Assembly (NCBI GenBank): GCA_937928595.1 | Contig: CALGJV010000004.1 | Coordinates: forward strand, 1 to 64,000 | Reading direction: 5' to 3' | DNA: 64,000 nt | DNA from: an uncultured Phycisphaerae bacterium | GTDB lineage: Bacteria; Planctomycetota; Phycisphaerae; UBA1845; Fen-1342 | Part shown: positions 22,605-30,094 of the stretch, in pieces | Layout: each line of letters starts with the position of its first letter | Numbering within the stretch: position 1 is the stretch's first letter | Notes under the pieces: model-generated | The model's database searches: none | Told to the model about the DNA's origin: nothing | The model's input: only the letters and a program-made list of their open reading frames with translations | Translations under genes and position numbers: made by a program

Positions 22605-24941
22605 CTAGTCGCAGGTCGCGCCGATGCGTGCGACGAAGGCATCGATGTCGTCGAAGTTGACGTTGCCATCGCCGTTGCAGTCGCCGTTGAGCCACGGGCA
22701 CGGATGCGGCCAGCCGCTGCCACCCGGATAGCCGAGCGCTTCGACGAGCAGGTCGATATCGTCGAAGTCGACCTGGCCGTTGCAGTCCATGTCACCGGGG
22801 CACAGCGCCGGGGCCGCCCACTGGAGCGCCACGAGCTTGCCGTTGTCGTTGCGGAAGTAGTACACCTTGCCGTCCGGCCCCATCAGCGGGCCGCCGCGCT
22901 GGAGCCGCTGATGGTTACCGATTACGCCCGTCACGTAGATCGCCACGGGGGTGACCTCGGTGATGCCGGTGTCGTTCACCGGCGGGGTCGGGTGCATGAT
23001 GAACGTCCACGAGCTGAGCGGAGCGCCATCGAACGCCTCGGCGTCGCCGGGGGCGGGGGTGCCGTTGTACGTCAGGGTGTAGGTTGAGAGGAGCGGGTCG
23101 AAGGTGTAGACGAGCTCGACGTCCTCCCAGACGCCCGCGGTCATCGCCGCGTTCTGCGCCCAGCCGACGGAGGTGCGGATGCGGCCGTCGCCGTCCCACT
23201 CGAACACGCCGCGGTCGGAGTACAGGCTGCCGTCCAGCGGATCGACCATCGCCGGGTAGCCGGCGTAGATGTTGTCCTTCAGATCCGTGCGGAACTGACG
23301 GAACCGCACGACGACCGTGGTGTCACTGCCCACCGGCGCGGTCACGGGCAGCGCGACTTCGGCGCCCTGGCCCTGCGCGGGCAGGAACTGGTTGCCGAAC
23401 GGATCCAGCTTCAGGACGTTGCCGTTGCCGCCACCGGTCGGATCGGCGACGACGAGCGGCGGACCCGAAGCCAGCGGCCGGCTCACATCGGCCCAGCCGG
23501 TCTTCTGCGCGACGGGGCCGGGCACGGTCGGGAAGCCGGTCTCGAAGTCCTCGGAGAACACGAGGCCGTTGTTGATCGCGTCGTTGTAATCGGTGCCCGA
23601 GTAGATCCGCAGGTTGTCGAAATACGCCGGGCCGTCATCCGTGTTCGGGATCTGCGCGTCCGCGAGGTCCACGAGCACGATGCGGGCGGAGTACGACGGA
23701 TCGAGATCGCTGCGGCTGTTGGTGCCGGTCAGCAGGTACGGGCCGCCGTTCGCGTCGGCCGGGAAGAGCTGGCCGTAGATGCGCGGCTCGCCGTACCAGG
23801 ATGTGAGGGGAGCAAGCTTTTCGACGTCGATGATGCCGTCGCCGTCGTTGTCGGTGTAGATCACGACGCCGCCGTCGTTGCCGCCCACGACCACCGACTT
23901 GTCGTCCCAGTACAGGCAGCCCACGTCATAAAAGCCGGCGTTGCTGTTGACGGCCTTGGCCGTGTCGACGGCCGCGCCCGTCAGCGGGTTGTAAACCGCG
24001 AAGCTCTGCCCGCCGGTCCCCGGAACGAACTCGTAGTCCTGCCACGTATGCGCGTAGAGCAGGTTGGTCACCGGGCTGTAGATCAGGTGCGCACGATTGC
24101 GCTTGCCACCCGGAACCGACCAGACCTTGTACGCGCCCGCGCTGCCGCCGCTGCGGACGATGCGGATACCCCAGACGTCCTGCTCGGTCGGCGCCCCGGT
24201 GCTGTTATTGATGTTGAAGAACAGCCCGTCATCACCGCTGAAGATTCCCGGCACGTACGTCGCGCACCCTTCGGTGTTGAGCCCGACGCCCGAATCGACG
24301 ATCGAGTGCCAGTCGAGATTGCCCGTGGCCGCATCCAGCTGCGTCACGGCCAGGCCGTAGCTTGAGCCGATCGTGATCACATACAGCTTGCCGTTGGCCA
24401 GCACCGGCGAGATGCCGCCGGGCGCGTTCGTGTTGAAGCCGACCGGGTCGATGTCCGTCTGCCAGATCACCGCGCCGGTCGCCTTGTTGTACGCGCCGGC
24501 CTGCATGCCGGGGCGACCGTCGCCGTCGTAGTCGTACGGTGCGCCGCCGGAGATGGCATACACGGCGTTCGCGCCGACGACGGGCGAGGTCTGGTTGTCG
24601 CCCGGAGCCGCGGCCGGCTGAATCGTCACCGCCCACCGCAGCGTGCCCGTCGGCGTCGCCGAGCAGAGCTTGCGGTTCGACGACACCCAATACGTGTTCC
24701 CGCTCTCGTCAAACGTGAGGGACGAGTTGTAGAACGTGCGGCCGGCGCCCGCCGCAACGGTGTCCAGTTCCCACGCCAGTTCCCAGCCCTGCGTCCAGTT
24801 GCCGACGGGCATGGTGACCCGCGCCCGGCGGAAGTTGTCGCCGTTCTGCGTACCGTAGTGCGCGACCGGATTGTCCTGCGCGAGCACGGCGGTCGTGCAA
24901 GCGGCGACTAGTACACACGCGCTCAACCTTCCAACTCTCAT
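22605..24941 (-). CDS. Secreted beta-propeller-like protein with dockerin-type C-terminus
   Basis: This 778-residue protein has a signal peptide (LSACVLVAACTTAVLAQ). Repeated strand patterns with W-x-D/Q and Asn/Gly turns suggest a PQQ-like beta-propeller. Examples are NTYWVSSNRKLCS, VVGANAVYAIS, TGAVIWQTDI and NGKLYVITIG, where repeated blades compare stored values. A jelly-roll-like domain follows (FDNLRIYSG...SEDFETG). The C-terminus carries two EF-hand/dockerin-like calcium loops, DMDCNGQVDFDDIDLL and DCNGDGNVNFDDIDAF, the usual end of Phycisphaerae secreted proteins. GGAGGT lies 7 bases before the ATG at 24941. A LacI-type palindrome lies about 100 bp upstream. No catalytic residues can be assigned. 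Confidence 0.75.
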   Translation of the reverse strand: MRVGRLSACVLVAACTTAVLAQDNPVAHYGTQNGDNFRRARVTMPVGNWTQGWELAWELDTVAAGAGRTFYNSSLTFDESGNTYWVSSNRKLCSATPTGTLRWAVTIQPAAAPGDNQTSPVVGANAVYAISGGAPYDYDGDGRPGMQAGAYNKATGAVIWQTDIDPVGFNTNAPGGISPVLANGKLYVITIGSSYGLAVTQLDAATGNLDWHSIVDSGVGLNTEGCATYVPGIFSGDDGLFFNINNSTGAPTEQDVWGIRIVRSGGSAGAYKVWSVPGGKRNRAHLIYSPVTNLLYAHTWQDYEFVPGTGGQSFAVYNPLTGAAVDTAKAVNSNAGFYDVGCLYWDDKSVVVGGNDGGVVIYTDNDGDGIIDVEKLAPLTSWYGEPRIYGQLFPADANGGPYLLTGTNSRSDLDPSYSARIVLVDLADAQIPNTDDGPAYFDNLRIYSGTDYNDAINNGLVFSEDFETGFPTVPGPVAQKTGWADVSRPLASGPPLVVADPTGGGNGNVLKLDPFGNQFLPAQGQGAEVALPVTAPVGSDTTVVVRFRQFRTDLKDNIYAGYPAMVDPLDGSLYSDRGVFEWDGDGRIRTSVGWAQNAAMTAGVWEDVELVYTFDPLLSTYTLTYNGTPAPGDAEAFDGAPLSSWTFIMHPTPPVNDTGITEVTPVAIYVTGVIGNHQRLQRGGPLMGPDGKVYYFRNDNGKLVALQWAAPALCPGDMDCNGQVDFDDIDLLVEALGYPGGSGWPHPCPWLNGDCNGDGNVNFDDIDAFVARIGATCD

Positions 24942-25360
24942 CTCTGCGACCTCCATAGTCCCCCGACCACCTGAGACTGAACATTCGCCCAACAAGGAAA
25001 CACGATGGAAATGTGAGAGGACTTGCAAAAGCGCGGACCTGAAACGTTTCGGGCCCGCGATGCACTGCGAGGGGCCTGGACCGTACGAGTTGCATACTGC
25101 CTCAATCGGCGGACTGACCGCCGCTTGCGCCGGTTCTCAGCGGGGTCGCGGTTCTTCCGGACGGGGCGCGCAAACCGATGCCCCCTCGGCGACACAGGTT
25201 CGCCCTTTCACCCGCGAAGCTTCCTTTCTCCCTGACCTGGCGCGCACTGCGTTACTCCGCGAGCACACCGTTGGACGTGCAGCCTGAGTATACCCACACC
25301 ACGCGGCCGGACGCAACCGTGAACCGCCGCCAGAGGCCCGGCGCCCGGCCCGGCGGCCCG
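24942..25360. other. Intergenic region with a LacI-type operator
   Basis: This 419-base gap lies upstream of the secreted propeller gene and downstream of the beta-phosphoglucomutase-like gene, both on the minus strand. It contains the palindrome at 25040-25051 and a weak minus-strand -10-like TATGCA at 25091-25096. No gene is supported; the short frames lack ribosome binding sites and known motifs. Confidence 0.6.
25040..25051. promoter_or_regulatory. LacI/GalR-type operator candidate 1
   Basis: TGAAACGTTTCG with flanking CC/GG gives a near-perfect 16-base palindrome centred on CG, the architecture bound by LacI-family regulators. It lies 99 bp upstream of the secreted propeller gene start. 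The same 12-mer recurs at 26167-26178. No LacI-family gene is visible in the window. Confidence 0.55.
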
Positions 25361-26026
25361 TCAGGCCCGATCCCCGCGGGCGGGCAGCTCCAAGAGCCGC
25401 CGGCAATCGACCGCCGCCAGGTTCTCCGCCCACAGGTCAGCCGCCAGGCCCCGCACGGCCGGACCGAGCGCCACGACCCGCATCCCGGCCCGCCGGGCGG
25501 CTTCCAGGCCGGCCTCCGCGTCCTCGACGACGACGCAGTCGGCCGGCGGCAGCCCCAGCCGGGCCGCGGCAGTGAGGAAGACCTCGGGGTCGGGCTTGGA
25601 ATGACGGATGTCGTTGCCGTCGACAACGGCATCGAGCAGGTGGCCGATCTGGAGCCGCTCGATGATGTAGCGGGTGTTCTTGCTGGACGAGCCGATGGCG
25701 ATGCGAACGCCGGCGTGGCGCAGGTCGTGTATGAGGGGCAGGGCTCCGGGGAGGGCGTCGCCGGGGCCGAGGCGGTTGAGAAGATTCCGATAAATCTCGT
25801 TCTTGCGTTCGGCCAGCGTTTGTTTCTCAGCGTCGGTGTATTGGCGGGGGGATCGCTCTAGCACGATTTCCAGGCTGATCATGCGGCTGACGCCCCGGAG
25901 GCGGTGGTTGATCTCGCGGTCGAAGTAGATGCCTTCGGCGTCGGCGACCTGTTTCCACGAGAGGTAGTGGAACTCGTCCGTGGTCACCAGCACGCCGTCC
26001 AAGTCGAAGATGACGCCTCGCACCAT
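25361..26026 (-). CDS. pgmB: HAD-family beta-phosphoglucomutase-like enzyme
   Basis: This 221-residue HAD hydrolase has motif I FDLDGVL with Asp8 and Asp10 at the same positions as in characterised beta-phosphoglucomutases. A small helical cap contains the substrate-gating LRGVSR. Motif II is IGSSSKN, motif III includes KPDPEVFL, and motif IV is VVVEDAEAG. It would interconvert beta-glucose-1-phosphate and glucose-6-phosphate, the partner step to inverting disaccharide phosphorylases such as the GH65 enzyme encoded 1.6 kb away. GGGAG precedes the ATG at 26026. It is divergent from the large HAD gene, and an operator-like palindrome lies in that shared start region. Confidence 0.88.
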   Translation of the reverse strand: MVRGVIFDLDGVLVTTDEFHYLSWKQVADAEGIYFDREINHRLRGVSRMISLEIVLERSPRQYTDAEKQTLAERKNEIYRNLLNRLGPGDALPGALPLIHDLRHAGVRIAIGSSSKNTRYIIERLQIGHLLDAVVDGNDIRHSKPDPEVFLTAAARLGLPPADCVVVEDAEAGLEAARRAGMRVVALGPAVRGLAADLWAENLAAVDCRRLLELPARGDRA

Positions 26027-26107
26027 CGGCTGCTCCCAACACTCGCGGATTCCGTGCCGCGGACTGTATAGCATCTCGGGCCCGTCGGCGACACGTGGCC
26101 GACACCC

Positions 26108-27592
26108 TTGCGTCCGCCGCCTGTGACGGTCAGACTGCCAGTCAGGTCCCCGGAGCGTGTCGGGGATGAAACGTTTCGGTTCGGGAGTGTGCCGTTGGCG
26201 GACAGGATCGCCGAGTACTTGAGCGCGGAACAGGCGGCCGCCCAGATCGGGGAGCTGGCGCGGCTGACCGGCGCGACCGAGTTCGCACGGGTCCGCAACC
26301 TGGACTACGTGCTCGCGCCATTCGACCTGTACCCGCTCGCTCCCCGCGTGGTGCCGCCGCTGGAGCGGATCGCGGCGTTCGCGGTGGACATGGACGGGAC
26401 CAGCACCACCACCGAGCCGCTGGCGCTGCACGCGCTGGAATACATGGTCCGGCGGGTCACGAACCGCCGCACCCCGGCCGAATGGGCCGGGTTGGACGAG
26501 CGGCTCGACCACCCGTACGTGATCGGCAACAGCAACTTCCGCCACGCCGAGTTCCTCCTGACGCGCTATCGCGCGCAGGTGGACCGCGCGGCGTTCGCGG
26601 GGGCGTTCATCGAGGCGGCGGCGTGGACGCTGGCGTGCATGACGGATGCGCAACGACGCCGCGATGTGGCGCTCAGCGCGCGGAACTGCGGGCTCGCCGA
26701 CCTGCTGGCGGATGCGGACTTCCGCCGGCTCGTGGAGGGCGGGACGCTGGACGCCGATAACTCGGAGCGGCTCGTTGCGCCGCTGATCGCCCGCCACGGC
26801 GCCGCGTTCCGGCCGGCGCACCTGAGCGAGGAGGTCGCGGCCGCTCTCGACATCTACTACATGCGGTATCACGGCATTCTGCGGCGGATCGAGCAGGGCG
26901 AGGGCGGGCGGCTCGCGCACGCGCTGCTCGGCGACAGCGGGCGGCGGCTGGTCGAGCCGATGCCGGGTTATGACGTGTTCGTGCCGCTGATCAAAGGCTG
27001 GCTCGGGCCGGAGGCCGACGCGCTTTACGAGCCGCTCCGCGCAGAGCTGCTCCGGCATTCGGAACTCGGCCACACGCCGGCGGAGCTCGACGGCTGCCGC
27101 CCGCGGCTGGCGCGCCTGGCCGAGCGCTTCCGCCGGGCGCCGGCGAAGCTGGCGCTGGTCACGGCCTCGATCGCCTACGAGACGCACGCGTGCATGCGGG
27201 AGGTCATCGCCGTGATGGCCGAGCGGGTGCGCGACTGGCCGGTGCCGGCCGCGACGCGCGACCGGCTGGCCGAGCGCTTGGCGGATTACCGCGCGGTGTT
27301 CGACGGCTTCGTGTGTGCGACCGACGCCTGGGAGGCGCGGTTGAAGCCGCACCGCGACCTGTACAGCCTGGCGCTGTTTCAGATGTCGCTGCCGAAGCAC
27401 GAGTACGCCGCGTGCGTCGGGCTCGAGGATACGGAGCCGGGGATCATCGCGTTGCGGGCGGCCGGCATCGGCTGCGCCGTGGCCTTACCGAACCATGACA
27501 CGCGACGGCAGGACTACACCGCGGCGACGCAGGTCGTGCGGGGCGGCTTGCCGGAGCTGTTGCTCGTGCGCAACCTGCTGCTGAAGGACTAG
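26108..27592 (+). CDS. Large HAD-superfamily phosphatase-like protein
   Basis: With the TTG start at 26108 this is 494 residues. All HAD motifs are present: I AVDMDGTSTT (Asp94/Asp96), II LVTASIAY, III RLKPHRDLY and IV VGLEDTEPG. Between motifs I and II lies an unusually large cap of about 250 residues, mostly helical. HAD proteins of this size with such a cap are not a characterised family to me; a sugar-phosphate phosphatase or mutase is a reasonable guess from context. The start is uncertain: GTG 26123 and GTG 26189 are in frame. The operator-like palindrome at 26167 falls before 26189, which would favour that later start. GH65 follows 45 bp downstream, probably in the same operon. Confidence 0.7.
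   Translation: MRPPPVTVRLPVRSPERVGDETFRFGSVPLADRIAEYLSAEQAAAQIGELARLTGATEFARVRNLDYVLAPFDLYPLAPRVVPPLERIAAFAVDMDGTSTTTEPLALHALEYMVRRVTNRRTPAEWAGLDERLDHPYVIGNSNFRHAEFLLTRYRAQVDRAAFAGAFIEAAAWTLACMTDAQRRRDVALSARNCGLADLLADADFRRLVEGGTLDADNSERLVAPLIARHGAAFRPAHLSEEVAAALDIYYMRYHGILRRIEQGEGGRLAHALLGDSGRRLVEPMPGYDVFVPLIKGWLGPEADALYEPLRAELLRHSELGHTPAELDGCRPRLARLAERFRRAPAKLALVTASIAYETHACMREVIAVMAERVRDWPVPAATRDRLAERLADYRAVFDGFVCATDAWEARLKPHRDLYSLALFQMSLPKHEYAACVGLEDTEPGIIALRAAGIGCAVALPNHDTRRQDYTAATQVVRGGLPELLLVRNLLLKD
26167..26178. promoter_or_regulatory. LacI/GalR-type operator candidate 2
   Basis: TGAAACGTTTCG is identical to the site at 25040-25051 and shares one further 3' G. It lies 22 bp before an in-frame GTG of the HAD/GH65 operon and 141 bp from the divergent pgmB start, so one bound repressor could affect both directions. 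Confidence 0.5.
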
Positions 27593-27637
27593 GGGACGGC
27601 GGGGCGGCCGCCGGGCCGCTCCCCGACCGGAGATGCC

Positions 27638-29950
27638 ATGGCGGACAACACCTGGATCGTGACGAACACGAAGGCCGACGCCCACACGCTGGGGCAGTGG
27701 AACAGCGTGGGCACGGTGTCCAACGGCTACCTCGGCCTGAAGGGCAACGTGGCCGCGCAGCGCGACGGCTATTCGCCCGTGACGCTCATCAACGGCGTGT
27801 ACGACGAGCTGGACATGTTCAGCCTGATCCGGGCGTCGAACGAGGAGCGCCGCTATCTCGACCCGCGGTATTTCGACACGGCCGGGAAGAGCCCGGCGGT
27901 GGCGAACCTGCCGAGCCCGCTGCTGCTGCGGGTCTTCGTCGACGAGCGCGAGCTGTCGCTGACGCGCGGCGACCTGCTGAGTTTCGAGCAGGCCCTGGAC
28001 CTGCGGACGGGGGTGTACTCGTACCGGTACGAGCTGCGGGCGGGCGGCCGGACGACGCGGGTGGAGATGCAGCGCTTCGCGAGCCTGCGGCACGCGCACC
28101 GCGTCTTCGTGCGCTACACGTTCACGCCGGTGGACTACGACGCGCCGCTGCGGATCCAGGCGGGCCTCACCGGCGAGACGCGCTCGAACACCACCGGGGA
28201 ACGGCAGTACCGGGTGACGGAGCTGTGGACCGACCCGGCCGAGTGCTGCCGCCTGACGGCGCATCTGCCGGCGCGGCAGATCGACGTGCGGCTGGGCTGC
28301 GTGAACCGGCTGACGGGCGAGGCGGCGGGCGCGGCGGTGGCCGGCGTGATGGAGCACGACGCCGTGTACACCCGGTATGTCCTGCCGGGGCGACGGGGTG
28401 TGGGCGTCACGCTGGAGCGCTGCCTGGTTCTGACGTCGTCGGAGGATGTGCGGCACGGCGTCGGCGTCGACTTCGAACGCGAGCTGGACGCCGCGGCGGC
28501 GCAGGGGTTCGCGGCCGCGCTGGCGGAACAGGCGGAGACCTGGGCATCGCTGTGGGAGCGGTGCGACGTGCAGATCGAGGGGGACGATCTCGCGCAGCGA
28601 TACTTGCGGTTCTGCCTGTTTCATCTGCTCCAGGCGGCGCCGCGGTTCAGCGACAAGCTGTCGGTGCCGGTGAAGCTGCTGACGGGGGAGTATTACCAGG
28701 GGAACACGTTTTACGACACGGACACGTACATCGTGCCGTTTTACACGTTCACGCAGCCGGAGCTGGCGCGGACGTGCCTGAACTGGCGGTACGAGGGGCT
28801 GCGGCCGGGGCGCGAGATCGCCCGCGCGCTGGGCTACGCCGGGGCGAAGTTCGCGTGGCAGGCGGGGCCGTACGGCGAGGAATGCCTCGGGCGCTGGTGG
28901 CGGTTCACGCACACCAACATCCATATCAACGCGGACGTGGCATACGCGTTGATGCAGTACGCCTGGGCCACGGGGGACGAGGCGTTTCTGCGGGAACGCG
29001 GGCTGGAGCTGCTGGTCGAGACGGCCCGGTTCTACGCGTCGCGGGCCGTGTACGACCCGGCGCGGGACCGCTACGACCTGCGCGACGTGGCCGGACCGGA
29101 CGAGGGGCACTGCGAGAGCACCAACAACTTCTACACGAACTATCTGGCCCTGCGGAACCTGCGGTGGGCGGCCGACGAGCTCGACCGCCTGCGCGCGACG
29201 GACGCGGCGGCGCATGCGGCGCTGGCCCGCCGCCTGGGGCTCAAGCCCGAGGAGCCGACGGAGTGGCGGCGCGTGGCCGATCGCCTCACGCTGCTGTTCG
29301 ACCCGCAGACGAAGATTTACGAGCAATGCGAGGGCTTCTACCGGCTGAAGCCGATTCCGGCCGATTTGCTGGACCAGCGCAAGGTGTGGTTCGTCACGGT
29401 CTTTCCGTACCAGGCCCTGAACCAGCCCGACGTGGTCATGGCGCTGGTGCTGTTCCGGGACGACTTCCCGGCCGACGTGCGGCGCGCGAACTGGCGGTTT
29501 TACAAAGACAAGAGCATGAACTTTTCGTCCATGAGTTTCGTGCTCAACGCGATCATGGCCGCCGACATGGGCGAGCTGGAGGACGCCCACCGGAACTTCC
29601 TCATCTCGGCCGGGGAAGATGTGGACGAAGCGCTGACCGGGCGGAAGGACACGTACGCCGGGTTGCACGGCACCGCCAGCGGCGGGGCATGGATGGCGGC
29701 CGTGTTCGGCTTCGGCGGCGTGCACCTCTCCGAGCGCGGGCTGCGCATCCGGCCCAACCTGCCGCCGCAGTGGGCGGCGCTGCGGTTCAACCTCGTGCTG
29801 CGCGGCACGGTGGTCCGGGTGGCACTGGACCGGCGGCAGGTCGTGCTGACCGTGGCGCCGACGCCGGCGCTGAGCCTGCCGGTCGAGGTGGCCGGGCAGC
29901 AGCTGACGCTGCGCAGCGGCGAAACGTACACCGTGCGGTACGGGGCGTAG
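27638..29950 (+). CDS. GH65 disaccharide phosphorylase
   Basis: This 770-residue protein has the typical maltose/trehalose/kojibiose phosphorylase architecture: an N-terminal super-beta-sandwich (GTVSNGYLGLKGN), an (alpha/alpha)6 barrel from about residue 320 (TGEYYQGNTFYDTDTYIVP) and a small C-terminal beta-domain. The catalytic acid Glu489 lies in DVAGPDEGH, followed by NNFYTNYLALR. The phosphate-binding loop is HGTASGGAW. The enzyme phosphorolyses an alpha-glucoside to beta-glucose-1-phosphate plus a sugar. Substrate preference cannot be told from sequence. No signal peptide is seen, so it is cytoplasmic. It follows the large HAD gene, and a beta-phosphoglucomutase lies next door. Confidence 0.92.
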   Translation: MADNTWIVTNTKADAHTLGQWNSVGTVSNGYLGLKGNVAAQRDGYSPVTLINGVYDELDMFSLIRASNEERRYLDPRYFDTAGKSPAVANLPSPLLLRVFVDERELSLTRGDLLSFEQALDLRTGVYSYRYELRAGGRTTRVEMQRFASLRHAHRVFVRYTFTPVDYDAPLRIQAGLTGETRSNTTGERQYRVTELWTDPAECCRLTAHLPARQIDVRLGCVNRLTGEAAGAAVAGVMEHDAVYTRYVLPGRRGVGVTLERCLVLTSSEDVRHGVGVDFERELDAAAAQGFAAALAEQAETWASLWERCDVQIEGDDLAQRYLRFCLFHLLQAAPRFSDKLSVPVKLLTGEYYQGNTFYDTDTYIVPFYTFTQPELARTCLNWRYEGLRPGREIARALGYAGAKFAWQAGPYGEECLGRWWRFTHTNIHINADVAYALMQYAWATGDEAFLRERGLELLVETARFYASRAVYDPARDRYDLRDVAGPDEGHCESTNNFYTNYLALRNLRWAADELDRLRATDAAAHAALARRLGLKPEEPTEWRRVADRLTLLFDPQTKIYEQCEGFYRLKPIPADLLDQRKVWFVTVFPYQALNQPDVVMALVLFRDDFPADVRRANWRFYKDKSMNFSSMSFVLNAIMAADMGELEDAHRNFLISAGEDVDEALTGRKDTYAGLHGTASGGAWMAAVFGFGGVHLSERGLRIRPNLPPQWAALRFNLVLRGTVVRVALDRRQVVLTVAPTPALSLPVEVAGQQLTLRSGETYTVRYGA

Positions 29951-30094
29951 GAGGCCCGGCACGACGGCCGGCAGTCCCGGGAGACACCGCCGCCGGAGAC
30001 GGGGGCAGCGTCCGCCCCCCGCGGGGGACGATCCTGGCAAACGCCGGGGCGGTTGCGCGGCGCGCCGCGGTTCAACGTTGCGGCCGCTCGGCGG

